40,259 nucleotides of DNA from Chara braunii (GCA_003427395.1 BFEA01000165.1:1100251-1140509); one strand, 5' to 3'; shown: positions 11,448 through 22,602, counted from the stretch's first letter. Translations and numbers: made by a program. The notes: generated by a model from the sequence alone, not told the origin.

Positions 11448-12760
11448 ATAACGTTGTCGATGAGAATACTCGTACAAGGGTATCTGCCCTGGTTTTTGCA
11501 AGCATTAGAAAGTAAGTGGTTTTAAGGACTGAGTACATCGCGCGGGTTGCGGCGGTGTCTGTTGTTTATGTTGACTGAATGGTTGACTAGTAAAGAGTGT
11601 GTGGGCGCGCAGACTTAAGGCGTGCGTGATCTCTTCTTTTGTTGATGACTGCAAAACCGGCGTGATCGCCGGTTAAAGTTTTTTTTTTTTTTAATTAATT
11701 AAATAAGGATTGAAAATATATTGTTCTTTGATTGTCATGCTTGACCGTGATATGTGCGTACGGAAGGGTGACGCCAACAGGAAGGTGAGATGGTAGTAAC
11801 CTTCGTCGGTGAGTCAAGGGAGCGACGGAGGATTTACCGAACCTGCCCGTCGCCAACGGAGGATTTACCGGACCTAACACTATTGGTTACGATCTCGAAC
11901 TTTCATCCAGGAGATGCAGGAATCGAGGTCATCGGACGATGGCGCGGGAGTTTCATAGCGACGGAAGGGACCGTGGGGTTGAGGGCCCGGTGTGGCTATC
12001 CCCCATGGTTTTGCTGTCGTGGGGGTCAAACTTTATTGTTATTTTTTTTTTTTCTTTTTTTTTTCCTTTTAAGCCCGTTTGGGCTTTCACGTGTTTGGAA
12101 TGTTGGCGAAACTCCCCTATTTTACCTGCTTCAAAGACGGACCGAGAGGACTAACGGGGATGTTGACTGCCGAGAGCGTTGACTGCCGACAATGATGTAC
12201 TATGGGAGGCTTGAGTGTGTTTGAAGCCTTAGAGACGCTGGGCCATGTCCGGATGCAGTAACGAGGGTTGGCCCAGGGCATTGTGGGAGGAGGGGTAGGA
12301 CCGCTGTGGTATTGTGGCAAGGTGCAGAAACAAAGAGAACCCTACTCTACGTCAGCCTTCAAAGTTCTGTTTTGAAAAATTGCTACTACCCCCAACAGTG
12401 ACACTAGGGCCTGCCTCACCAGGGCTCATACTACAAGCCTGCTGCAAGTCCGCGCCCCTAGACTCCGAAAGCCTCACGGTGGGCGCGCCAGCAAGGGGAA
12501 GGGTCTCGGCGTAGGCAGGATGGTCAGAGGAAGCCGGCAGAGGCTTGGGGAGATATTGATGTGCAAGGCGGTTGTCGAACCGAGTATAGGGACCAAATAG
12601 TTTTTTGAACCGTCCAGCGGTTGATCCCCTTCAAAGATTCCCTCTGGATAGCTGGAGGTGTTGAAACAGCTTGCCGGTCACTACGGAAAGCATTGTCGGA
12701 GCCTATGTTTCTGAAGAAACAAGGTAGGCGTCTGTAGAGACAAGGTAAGTGTAGGAAGAA
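11448..12760. other. No supported gene; minor local duplications
   Basis: This stretch is GC-richer than copy 2. It includes a T-rich tract (11680-11705 and 12040-12072), a 20-bp duplication 'cggaggatttaccg' at about 11826 and 11857, and a doubled 'gttgactgccga' at about 12165-12192. ORFs of 66-130 codons here (for example 11790-12182 plus) include homopolymer-driven Phe/Leu runs and are not convincing. Confidence 0.5.
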
Positions 12761-12872
12761 AGTGACGAGCGCTAACGTAGTAAGGCGACGGGCGCTAAGG
12801 GAGTGAGGCGAAGCAGCGGAGCGACAAGTCCTAACTCAGTGAAGCGGCGGGCACTAAGGCGGGGTAGTGAAG
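12761..12872. repeat. Degenerate GC-rich tandem repeat (~24-35 bp unit)
   Basis: Four imperfect copies of a unit like GCGACGGGCGCTAAGG-(n)-AGTGA lie in tandem, with unequal lengths. No known regulatory meaning. Confidence 0.55.
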
Positions 12873-13422
12873 AGGGCAGTCGAACCTGGCTGAGGGGGGG
12901 ATGCCGGGTGCATTCGACAACGAAGAATGGAGATGGCGAGATGGTGAGCCTGGGCACACCGTAGAAGGGGGAGCGCTCACGATACTCCATGGTTTTTAGG
13001 CAAGTAGAAGATCGTTTTGGGGGGTTTTGGCCCGGACGAGATGCTTGGCGCTGTTAGTTTTAGAGTTAGAGTGAAGAGATGCTGCACAGAGATATGGAGA
13101 AAGGAAAAAAAGAGAGAGCGAGGAAAAATCTTTGTTCACTCGATTGTGGATGGATTTCGGCGAGTGAAGATTCATCCCGGGGGGTTTCAGACAAAACGAA
13201 TCGATTAGTGATGTTAGTTCGGCGTGTAGACAATTATGAAAGGTGTTAGGGGAGAAATGAGTTGCATGAAGGAGGGAGGACATTGAGGGGGGAATAAATC
13301 TACCTGGATTTGGGTAAGAGATTCATTTCGATTTTGCACATCCTAATTATGGAGCGGGTGTGAGGCCAGCAGCAAAGGATTGCACAAAGACAAAAAAAAA
13401 AAACACAGAGAGAGAGAGAGAG

Positions 13423-13596
13423 NNNNNNNNNNNNNNNNNNNNNNNNNNNNNNNNNNNNNNNNNNNNNNNNNNNNNNNNNNNNNNNNNNNNNNNNNNNNNN
13501 NNNNNNNNNNNNNNNNNNNNNNNNNNNNNNNNNNNNNNNNNNNNNNNNNNNNNNNNNNNNNNNNNNNNNNNNNNNNNNNNNNNNNNNNNNNNNNNN
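13423..13596. other. Assembly gap (174 Ns)
   Basis: The gap begins inside a GA microsatellite (13407-13422), so it was probably caused by failure to assemble the repeat. The ORFs drawn through it are meaningless. Confidence 0.98.
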
Positions 13597-13814
13597 GGGT
13601 TGTTCACAATCAAACGAGCGGGTGACTTTTAGCAGTCGTTGCCGGGTGAACCGAAAGTTGAGCCACTGTGCCAGACTGTGCGGACTACTAGCAAGAGAAG
13701 CAGGGAGTAGCAGCATTTGGTTGCATAGCTCCGCATTCTAGCGGAAGATTCATTCCAATTTTGCTTAGCCAAAAACGATCGAAACAACGAGGAGCACGCC
13801 ATGAAAGTTTAGAG

Positions 13815-14195
13815 ACTTACCTGTGGGTCGATGCGCCGCTCGTCCACCGATTGTCGACAGAAGGAGTGAAGGGTCAGCCGCAAGGGGAAGACTTACCTAT
13901 GAGTCCATGCTTTGCCTATCCTATCAGTGGTGGAGGAGTGAGGTCAGCCGCACAGTGACAGGTTGGGCTGTTGGCTGGGGTGTAGTTGTGATGACGAAGG
14001 TGGACCGTGAGATTGCAGACTCACCCGCTAATCGACAGTCTGCCTAGCCTGTCGAAAGGAGTGGCCGAAGGCCAACCACGCAAGGTGAAGACTTACCTGC
14101 TTACCGGTGCGCTGCTTAAGTCATTGATTGAAGTAGCAGCAAGTCAACCGAATGGTTGTGGACTTACCTGCTGGCCAATGAGTTTCTCAACCTAA
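13815..14195. repeat. ~72-bp minisatellite carrying CTTACCTG in each unit
   Basis: GACTTACCTG or close variants recur at about 13816, 13889, 14018 (GACTCACCCG), 14090 and 14160. Following each is a related 'gtcnatgcgctgctt' segment and 'ggagtgannngcagccgcaag'-like sequence split by substitutions. The period is about 72 bp, with one longer interval. On the minus strand each intact unit presents CAGGTAAGTC, a near-perfect 5' splice site. No exon can be supported nearby. Confidence 0.6.
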
Positions 14196-14935
14196 CTGGA
14201 CAAAGAAACAAAGTGAAGTTGTAGGGGTATTTATTGGTTGGCATGTTACCCACTCTGCTGGGTGAAGGTCCAACAACGCAGCAGTGGAGGAGCAAGTCTA
14301 GTGACTAGCTGGTGTACTGTTCAAACCTACCAGTGAAGTTAGAAAAACTCTCTCACGGCTAATACAACTTGGGATTGTGAGTTTGGCAGGGTGACTGGGT
14401 TCTTCAAAAGGGGTTGTTACTGCGACTTGAAAGGTTTTCAGAGTGCTGTTACACTACGGTTTGACTAAGTTGCTGCTGCGTTCTGGCCGCCATTGTGGGG
14501 TCCGCCGGCGCACGAAAGTTGCAAGGCCCTCTCCCTGAGAGTTGAGTCAGTCCCTCTCCTGTATCTCGAGAGTCTGAAACCCCTCCTTCTGCCCTTCTTA
14601 ATCTAAGTTTAGTTTGCGGCTACAAGAGGAAGGTGGCAGGCGGGATTGCAACCCGTAGGACCGCACCGAGACTCTGTGGGGAGTCTGCCCACTGATTGTG
14701 GGAGCTCTACCGGAACTTAGGAGGAGTTCTGGAGGCAGGGAACTAAGAGGTAACCATTGTTACCTTTTATCTGTACTTCTTATTATGGTTGACTGGGTAC
14801 ATTGTCTGCATCCCTACTTTGACTTAAGTTTATTTTTCAGGACACAAACCAGATTTGAATAAAAACATGTTTTTGCAATTTCAATTTCAGTTTTATTGTT
14901 TGACTGAAAGCAGATTGTAAAAATAGGTTGCATCT
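14196..14935. other. No supported gene
   Basis: Mixed-composition sequence with no ORF of note and no recognisable RNA gene. It could be internal sequence of an old LTR element ending at the polypurine run at 14936. Confidence 0.4.
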
Positions 14936-14946
14936 GGGGGAAATGT
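14936..14946 (+). other. Polypurine run followed by TGTGAGAGG (possible PPT/LTR boundary)
   Basis: GGGGGAAA is followed at once by TGTGAGAGG, the arrangement expected of a polypurine tract abutting the TG end of a 3' LTR. The repeat-rich sequence downstream (14.95-16.4 kb) would be the LTR. I did not find a second copy in the window to prove it. Confidence 0.22.
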
Positions 14947-15004
14947 GAGAGGAAGGTGGTTTTGCTTGAGTTTGACTGGATCAACCAAAGGCTGGGAAAG
15001 CCTC

Positions 15005-15700
15005 CATAAGTTTGGAGGGCTCAGTGTTATATTTATTTTTGAATGTCCGAAGGACCAGACAGATCCTCATAAGATTGGGTGGTTTGTGTTTGACTTTCTC
15101 AGGGACCAAAAAGGTTTCCATAAGATTCGATGGCTTGGTTACCTTGTTTTAATTAGGTTTTCTTATGTTTATTGGTTTCTGAAAGAGAGTTGGGCATGTT
15201 CCGTAAGGTTGGATGACTCTAACTTTCCTTGTTTTATTCTGAGGGGAATTCAGGCAAAGGAATGGACATGTTCCCATAAAATTGGGAGGTTTGGTCTGGA
15301 GCCACACACATGTTGGAACCAAAAGGATAAACTTGTTTATATTTTATACTATTTTACCTATGAACAGACTAGTCAGACATGTTTACATAAGATTGGATGG
15401 TCTGACTATAACTTATCACCAACTGAAAGGGTATGAACTGAGAATAAACATTTCGTAAGAAGGAGCATGTTGAACCTTGATCTAAGTTGATCGGTTCAGT
15501 CATACGCTACCTTTAAGTTAAAGGACTAAGTGCAAACAATTATATATAACTTAGATACTTAAAAAGTTCAGGACGACTAGGTCGAATAGCCTAGTCATAT
15601 GTCAAAGGAAGAGAAAAGTTGTAATGCCCTGTGTTTGTGTATATCCAATGGTTGAGCTAGACAAGTTTTCATAAGATTGGATGGTCTAGCTTTACACATT
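15005..15700 (+). repeat. Array of seven CATAAGATTGGATGG motifs, several within hairpins
   Basis: Copies begin at 15005, 15068, 15119, 15202 (CGTAAGGTTGGATG), 15275, 15386 and 15670. Some are flanked by complementary arms that differ from copy to copy: GTCAGAC/GTCTGAC around copy 6, AGCTAGAC/GTCTAGCT around copy 7, AGAGT/ACTCT around copy 4, ACCAA/TTGGT around copy 3, and GCCTCC/GGAGGGC around copy 1. Two further hairpins lie between copies 6 and 7: TGAACC/GGTTCA (15471-15498) and GACTAGG/CCTAGTC (15575-15596). A 163-codon ORF (14945-15436) runs through, with His-Lys-Ile-Gly at several copies, but copy 4 is out of register, so I do not call it a gene. Confidence 0.65.
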
Positions 15701-15934
15701 ACGTAAGCTGGGTGTAAGGGACAAATCATTAAAAAATTACGAACTATTGTTTGACAAGGTTAACTTGGAACTGATAAGAGTACTTACCATTGTGGTTTGG
15801 TCTTGCATGTGAACGAGTGAGTTTCAGTTTGCTAGGTAGTTGCTTTAGAGGTTCGTCACGTGCTAGAGTTATAAGAGTTAGTTCAATTTCTGCATTTTCT
15901 GAACTAACTTTTTTACTTATGTCAATTCTCGCAT

Positions 15935-16420
15935 TTTTTTGGATTATTTCTTATACCTGGCTTTGTATAAATTTTGGTAAGCTACTTTTTATATGGGAAG
16001 CGTTGCCGAAATTTTCTACAAATCGAACAAGTTCGTCAAATATGACTTTCAAAGTTCAACTTTTTGTCTAAGTTTTATATATGACTTAGTAAAAATCTGG
16101 AAAACCTTCATTTCTATGGGAAGTGTTGCCCAAATTTTTGCTAATTCAGGAAGTTCGACAAAAATTGACATTGAAAAGTCAATATAATTTTAGATTTTGA
16201 ACTTAGTTTTGTATAAATTTTATAAAGTTACTTTCTCTATAGAAAACGTTGTCGGAATTTAAAGAGTTAGCTACAAATTTAAGGAGTTAGCTAAATTTTG
16301 TCTTGATAAAACTCAAGTCTTATGTTTGAGTTCATATCTAAGTCAGTATAAATATGGAAAGTCTGTTTTTCTAAAGTAGATGCTGCCAAAAGTTTTACTA
16401 ATTCAGGGAGTTAGACAAAA
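15935..16420 (+). repeat. ~123-132 bp tandem array, four diverged units
   Basis: A core resembling GGGAAGCGTTGCCGAA recurs at 15995, 16118, 16242 and about 16374. Each is preceded by 'gtataaatnttggnaa'-like sequence and followed by a 'gaagttcgacaaa'-like segment. The array is AT-rich and non-coding. The same core occurs, better preserved, at both inner ends of the neighbouring inverted repeat (17138 minus and 17250 plus). Confidence 0.7.
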
Positions 16421-17981
16421 TGTACATATATAAAGAGTTATAAATATTCGACCATCACTTCTCACAATCATAGTGAGACTCCTCACAGCCATATATATGT
16501 ATGTGATCATAGACAGTTAAATCCGAAGTCTGAACCACAAAACATACATGCGATCACATCAAAGATTCAACCAAAAGTCCATACACTAAATGGGGTTAAC
16601 TTCAACCATTCTCTATACTCATACCCCTTCCTTTAGCCATGCAAGCCGTAACCTTTGTCCAACCTTTCAAAATAAATACTCCGTATTTCTGTTAAATGAT
16701 TATTCAATAAAAGTCCAGATGAAAAACTTATTAAAACAATTAAAACCACTAGGGCTAAAGCCTTCAGGTTGAGTAACGAGAGTGGATTGGAGTTGAGTCG
16801 TAAACCAACGAATCGGCGACTGACCTGTTATCAGTGATAACAAAAAATAATCCTCGTGGGATCAAGTTGAATCTAGCTCAGATCCTGAATCGAACGTCCA
16901 AAGAAGGTTTGTATCATAAGACAGATCAACGCCCAAACTAAATTATCAGTGTATGAGGAATGAATCTTCATAGCACGTTCTCACTCAAAAACTATTTACC
17001 AACTAAGTCTAATTCCACCTCTAAGTCAGTGCCCAAAGAAGAGACAGACCTTTGCCAGATTCTCTACTATTCAGAATGAATTGTCAGAATCGTCACCGTT
17101 CAAAGTATAATCAAACTCATAAAAACTAAGAAAAATCCGACAGCGCTTCCCGTAAGAAAAATGTATTTTCATAAGTTTTACAGAGTTGAGGATTATTCTA
17201 GTTTTTTATATTTGGGTTAGTATAAATTCTGAAAAAACAATTTTCCTACGGGAAGCGCTGCCGAATTTTTCTTAGTTTAGAAGAGTTTGATTATATTTTG
17301 AAAGGTGACGATTCTGACAATCTACTCTGAATAAGGGAGACTCTGCCAAAGGTTTGCCTTTTCTTTGGGTACTGGATTAGTGGTGGACTTAGACTTAGTT
17401 GTTAAATCATTTTTGAGTGAGAATGTGCTATAAAGATTCATTCCTCATGCACTAATGATTTAGCCTGAGCGTTGACCTGTCTTATGATACATGCCTTCTT
17501 TGGAGGTTCGATTCAAGATTTGAGCTAGATTCAACTTGATCCCACGAGGATCATCTTCTGTTATCACTGATAACAGATCGGTTGCTAATTCGTTGGTTTA
17601 TGACTCAACTCGAATCCACTCTCGTTACCCAACCTGAAGGTTTTAGCTTTGGTGGTTTTAATTGTTTTAATAAAGTTTTCACCCGGACTTTTATTGAATG
17701 ACTATTTAACAGGGGTACTAAGTATTTATTTTGGAAGGTTTGACAAAGACTAGGATTTGCATGGCTAAAGGAAGGGGTTTGAGTATAAAGCATGGTTAAG
17801 GTTGACCCCGTGTAGTGCGTGGACTTTTGGTTGAATCTTTGATGTGATTGGATGTATGTTTTGTGGTTCGGACTTTGGATTTAACTGCATGCGATCACAA
17901 ACATATATATGGCTGAGAGGAGTGTCACTCTGATTGTGAGAAGTGATGGTCACATATTTATAACCCTTTATATATGTTCAT
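16420..17981. repeat. 1.56-kb inverted repeat (near-palindrome; arms ~745 bp)
   Basis: The left arm, about 16420-17166, matches the reverse complement of the right arm, about 17237-17981, almost end to end, with scattered mismatches (roughly 85% identity by eye). The central spacer is only about 70 bp. Outer ends read TGTACATATATAAAG on the left and CTTTATATATGTTCAT on the right. ORFs of about 62 codons occur at mirrored positions (16590 plus, 17793 minus) because of the symmetry. No transposase is present. It could be a fold-back element or an inverted duplication of part of the preceding LTR-like repeat. A transcript would form a long dsRNA hairpin. Confidence 0.85.
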
Positions 17982-18245
17982 GTATACATACATAGGCATT
18001 GAGGGTTCGCGCGACCTATCGTAACCGTGCACAAAAGTTAAACAGACTATGCGTTGAGAGAAAAGGGAGATCACCTTTTATCCTTCGTTTTTTATAATTT
18101 TTATAGTTGGACGTTGTTGTCCATGGCAGCCGTCAAAGTCAAACCCCTTGAGTTATTTTCATACTCTGGATGATAGAGCTGGTTTTCGGGGCTATTAGAG
18201 ACGATTGTCACCATAGGTATGAACCTTTGTACCATCCACTCTCCG
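17982..18245. other. No feature seen
   Basis: Unique-looking sequence between the inverted repeat and a tandem duplication. No ORF, RNA or repeat is recognised. Confidence 0.4.
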
Positions 18246-18369
18246 CAGGATGCAGAAGAGGATATGGTTTTCAACCGCACTTGGCGGTTGTTTAGCGTCG
18301 AGAGATACAGGATGCAAAAGAGGATGTGGTTCTCAACCGCACTTGACGGTTGTCCAGCGTTGAAAGATT
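18246..18369. repeat. 62-bp tandem duplication with a hairpin in each unit
   Basis: Two adjacent units of about 62 bp each contain 'caggatgcaRaagaggatRtgg' (with one variable base in each half) and a stem CAACCGC/GCGGTTG, or CAACCGC/acggttg in the second. A GT microsatellite follows at 18650-18668. Confidence 0.7.
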
Positions 18370-18699
18370 AACCCCTCAAGGCGTGTGTTAGCTGACGCGA
18401 GTGTCGAATGCGACCCTCGAGATTAACGAGGACCTCATGATTATGGGTACTACATAGTACATCATCATTGCGTCCGTTGGCGTAAGCTTGCATTGCGAGT
18501 CGGTATGAGAAGGTCTTGCGTCCTCGCGGTTTTATACTAAGTCTCGCGTGTGTCACCTATCCGATTTCCACGTCGGAAGGTTATGGGATGACTACTAGAG
18601 GAATTAGGAGTGTTGTTGTGTTGTTTCATTTTGTGTCATTCTGTGTAAGTGTGTGTGTGTGTGTGTGCGTTTTAATTTTTATGTCTTAAGAATGGTGTA

Positions 18700-19912
18700 A
18701 CGTGTGGTGAGTGGGAGGCGTCCTAGTCGATTGGCGACGAGTTGCACCTGAGATTTCAGCCTCCTTATGCGTCGGTTCGCGTGCGGGTCCGATAGAGGCG
18801 AGGGACCTCGCTTACCCTCTATGCTACAGCGTACCTGAAATGTCATCGGCTGATCCACACCTGCGATTGCAACTGATAAGTTTTCGTACTGTGGACTGGT
18901 AGCTCAACGGGGATACGCCCACCAAAGGGAGGTAACAACTCACGCAAATGAAGGTAAGTTTTACCTCACGTTGGCCCTATCCTGTCGTAAGGGCCCGCGA
19001 GAGGTATGGCTGGGGCACTCGGTCGGAGCGGATTGGGAAAACTCCTTGTGTATTGCGAGTAGACCAACTCCTGCGTGACGGGGCCGGGACGGTCCCGCCC
19101 TGCGTTGGACCGATGCGCTCGACAACGTTGAAGTTATACATATTTTACCTAAAATAATGACTTGCGGTTGCGCAGCCACACGATTCAGGGTCAAGGTAGG
19201 CTTAAAAGAAACCACCATGTCGGATGTGGGACTGCGACGCAGGAGGAATAAGAATTTTTTCTATTTATTTACTTTCTGGGCCCCCGGGGTTTGACTTCGA
19301 GCCAAGGGGCCAACAGGGCGATGCCGAGGCCTACCCGATTGGGTGACCAATCAAGTCGTGGTCACACGACAACTAGCGGGACATGGGCCAACAAGCAGGG
19401 CATGTTAGGCCACAAGCAGGTGAGGCCTGCTTGGCCACAGGCAAATGAGGTGACTAGGGCAAACCTCCTCATATAGAGGAGTTGCTCCCGCTATTCTCGT
19501 AATAGGAGCTAGCCCAATAGGTAAGGTATGAGGTTTATATGTTGCAGATGCAGATATCGAACCTAAAGTACCTAAAAACTGACTAGCTTCTTTTGTGAGG
19601 AACAGCCCGGTCGTGATCTCAATGGCGCGGTCTATTTCGACCACGACATCTTTTGGATCGAGCGGTCAAGGTCAGCCGTGCTCGTGGCTCCTCCGCATGG
19701 ATGACACGCATAAAAAAAAAAAAAAAGACAAGAGGCAATTTTTTTTTTTTTTAATCTGTTAGGATTCGAACTCAAGCCTGTATCTTTGAAAGCGTGGCTG
19801 AAACTAAATTGAAAGTGGAGCTCCACATGGCGCTATTAGAAGTGACTGGGGCACTGAAGTCACCAATGCACCTTACGGTGCCCGTTCTGAACAAGCGACC
19901 GTTTTCAAGGTA

Positions 19913-19947
<35 letters not shown>

Positions 19948-20165
19948 CTTAGATTTCCGTGAGTTTCTAAATTTGCTATAGATTTTCTTTATTCAGATTT
20001 CTTTGTAGATTATTTATTTTCTTTTATAAATTTTTTTGTCTCTTATTCGTGATTTTTCAAAAGTGCACGTCCGTTTCGACGAATGGGCTGGGACAACTAT
20101 CTACAGGGAAAGCAAAATCGAACGAATCTACCGCCAGAACATGAAACTATACACTATAGAATCTC
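18700..20165. mobile_element. Third, short relative of the long-repeat element
   Basis: 18840-19125 resembles 1965-2240 and 8750-9095 of the long repeats; shared landmarks include 'ggggatacgccc' and 'tgcgattgcaactgataag'. It then passes straight to the block matching 4476-5485. The ~2.2 kb AT-rich part that ends both long repeats is absent, so this is a deletion derivative or a related shorter family. No gene supported. Confidence 0.6.
19741..19800 (-). mobile_element. tRNA-like B-box segment, relative of 5025-5121
   Basis: On the minus strand, GAGTTCGAATCC is followed by A/T homopolymer runs. It lies at the same relative position as the tRNA-like segment of the 4.5-5.5 kb block. The A-box half is poorly preserved. 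Confidence 0.35.
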
Positions 20166-20319
20166 GACAACGTGAATTTCGGGATGAACGGGTCTGGGGT
20201 GCAAGTATACATTTAGTAAAGCGGAAATCCGCAGTTTTTCCATTTGACTGATTGTTAATGAGGTGTGAATTTTTTTTTCTCAGTTTTTTCAAATATTATT
20301 ATTATATTCGTAGCCTGAA
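20166..20319. other. Junction sequence, nothing recognised
   Basis: Short stretch between the third relative of the long-repeat element and the inverted module at 20320. A small open frame runs across 20036-20251 but has no supporting signal. Confidence 0.4.
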
Positions 20320-21073
20320 GAACACGACCTAATCTATGGATTCTCAAAATTTCAGATTTTTTTTGCGGATTCCTTCGAGCAAAAAGAATCGTCAAAGTTA
20401 CCTCTTGCAAAACGCCTGTTCTTTGCGCCTGACCTCTCTGTTTTGAGAAGACGGGCCTCAACGCAGGACCCTGTTGCAGTTCACATGCCCTCACTTATTT
20501 TTTGGGTCCGCTTCCACCTGAAGACCGGTCCTTCTTTTTTTCAAAAGTCGCGGTTCTAAAAGAGTTAGTTGTAAGTAGTCCGCAATATCTTGAAGGATCG
20601 GTTCCCGAATTTATTTCCCCCCCTCAGAACCCACTTGCATCGTGGTCGCCTACCACCAAACATGCGACACCTTGACACAAACAAAAAAAAACACTATAAA
20701 AAATCATTTAGACCGCAAAATAATCGTCGCGCTAGGTTGTTTTTTCGAGTACCCAACTTATGCCCGGATCCACACCCGGATGACCGGCCGGGCATAACCC
20801 TCGGGCAGGGTTCCGGGCAACCCCTAACTCTTTTAGAACCGCGACTTTTGAAAAAAAGAAGGACCGGTCTTCAGGTGGAAGCGGACCCAAAAAATAAGTG
20901 AGGGCATGTGAACTGCAACAGGGTCCTGCGTTGAGGCCCGTCTTCTCAAAACAGAGAGGTCAGGCGCAAAGAAACAGGCGTTTTGCAAGAGGTAACTTAG
21001 ACGATTCTTTTTGCTCGAAGGAATCTGCAAAAAAAATCTGAAATTTTGAGAATCCATAGATTAGGTCGTGTTC
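20320..21073. repeat. Inverted repeat with ~250-bp arms
   Basis: 20320-20568 and 20824-21073 are reverse complements with only a handful of differences, running from 'gaacacgacctaatctatgg' on the left to its complement on the right. The 255-bp spacer contains module B (20697-20820). The high identity implies a recent origin or gene conversion between arms. Apparent ORFs on both strands are shadows. Confidence 0.9.
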
Positions 21074-21224
21074 TTTCCATAAAAAATATCAGAACAGTTT
21101 TAAAAAATCATTTAGACCGAAAAATAATCGTCGCGCTAGGTTGTTTTTTCGAGTACCCAACTTGTGCCCGGATCCACACCCGGATGCCCGACCGGGCATG
21201 ACCCTCGGGCAGGGTTCCGGGCAG
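20697..21224. repeat. Directly repeated module B (two copies, ~123 bp)
   Basis: 20697-20820 and 21102-21224 are nearly identical and include 'taatcgtcgcgctaggttg' and a CCCGG-rich part ('cccggatccacacccgga'). Each copy follows or precedes an arm of the inverted repeat, giving the order A, B, A-inverse, B. A C-homopolymer and an (AAAT)n run follow at 21224-21265. Confidence 0.85.
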
Positions 21225-21390
21225 CCCCCCCCCCCCCCTTAAAATAAATAAATAAATAAATAAAATTCCCCCCCAAACATATGTTGTATAAAATTGTAAT
21301 ACAAACAACTTTTGGTTGTGGGTCACATCAAAATTCCTCACGGAATCGGAGATAAAAAAGAAAATAACAAACTCACACTAAAGGATCCAT

Positions 21391-21500
21391 TTTTGCCACT
21401 CAGCCATGCTTGGGCTAATAAATTTTAAAAAATCATTCCAACTGCAAAATAGATCGCGGCCGCAATTTGACCCATATTTAATTTTGCCATTTTTTTTTTT

Positions 21501-21531
<31 letters not shown>

Positions 21532-21544
21532 AGAGTAGTCCCCG

Positions 21545-21593
<49 letters not shown>

Positions 21594-22360
21594 CTTCGCA
21601 GCCCTAAGGCTGCGGTCTAGTGGGGTTCCGCGTCTGTGTCAAGGTGTCGCATTTTCGGCGGCGGGCGACCAAGACGCAAAGTGGGTTGTTAGGGGGGAAA
21701 AAAATTGGAGGACTAGTCCTTGACGAAATTGCGGACTACCTACAGCTAACTCGGGTAGAACCGAGACTTTTGGAAAACGGAAGGACCGGTCCTCGGGTGG
21801 AAGTGGACCCCAAAAAGAAGTGGGGGGCGTTGGACCGGTCCCCGGGTAGAAGTGGACCCTAAAAAGAAGTGATGGCATGTGAACTGCAAAAGGGCCCTCA
21901 GGCCCAGGCATTGAGCCCCGTCTTCTCAAAACAGGGAGTTCAGGCACAACGAAATAGGCGTTTTGCAAGAGGCAACTTTGCCGATTTTTTGTTCTCGGAC
22001 GATCATGCACAAAATTCTGAAAATTTGAAAATCCATAGATGAGGTCGTGTTCTTTCCAAAAATAATAATAGAACATTTACAAAAAATCATTTACACTGCG
22101 AAATAATTATCGCGCCGATATGACACATTTTCCATTTTTGCTACTCAGCCATGCATGGGCCAACTAAAAAAGTACTCCAAATTCAGTGAGCTTTCACGCT
22201 CAGAAGAATGCGTGAAAAAACCTGAAAATTGGAGTACTCGTAGATTTTGTTGTGATCTTTCCAGGAAAAACGGTAAATAAATTAAAAAAAATCATTCCAA
22301 CTGCAAAATAGATCGTGGCTGCAATTTGACCCATATTTCAATTTTGCCATTCAATCTCTT

Positions 22361-22435
<75 letters not shown>

Positions 22436-22438
22436 TTA
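21391..22438. repeat. Duplicated CT-tract module flanking a third A-type unit
   Basis: 'actcagccatgc' followed by 'aaaaaatcattccaactgc' and 'gcaatttgacccatattt' and then a CT microsatellite occurs at 21400-21591 and again at 22142-22430. Between them, 21746-22058 is a third, more diverged copy of the A arm, with an internal ~52-bp tandem duplication (21781-21870). It is followed at about 22078 by the start of another B module. Confidence 0.75.
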
Positions 22439-22602
22439 GCTCTTAGTCTCATTGATTGGCTACCTTAGGGCTGCGTTCCCCGCGCCCACGCTGTAGACAA
22501 TTTTACCCCTCGATGCTGCGGCCGCGCACCCGGAAAATGATAAACCTTCAGGGATTGCGAATGTGCCGGACGGCACGATTGCGCATGACCTGGGCGTTGG
22601 TT

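Noticed and set aside
11790-12182. 130-codon ORF with hydrophobic run
   Set aside because: The Leu/Phe run is a T homopolymer and the rest contains a local duplication; no family resemblance.
13815-14195. U1 snRNA fragments, because CTTACCTG matches the U1 5' end
   Set aside because: No similarity to U1 continues after the octamer in any unit.
14945-15436. 163-codon frame with repeated His-Lys-Ile-Gly
   Set aside because: It starts at GTG, one of six motif copies is out of frame and the seventh lies past the stop. The pattern follows the DNA repeat, not a protein.
15005-15700. CRISPR-like spaced repeats
   Set aside because: Spacing is irregular (51 to 284 bp), the motif is only ~15 bp and variable, and the context is eukaryotic repeat DNA without cas genes.
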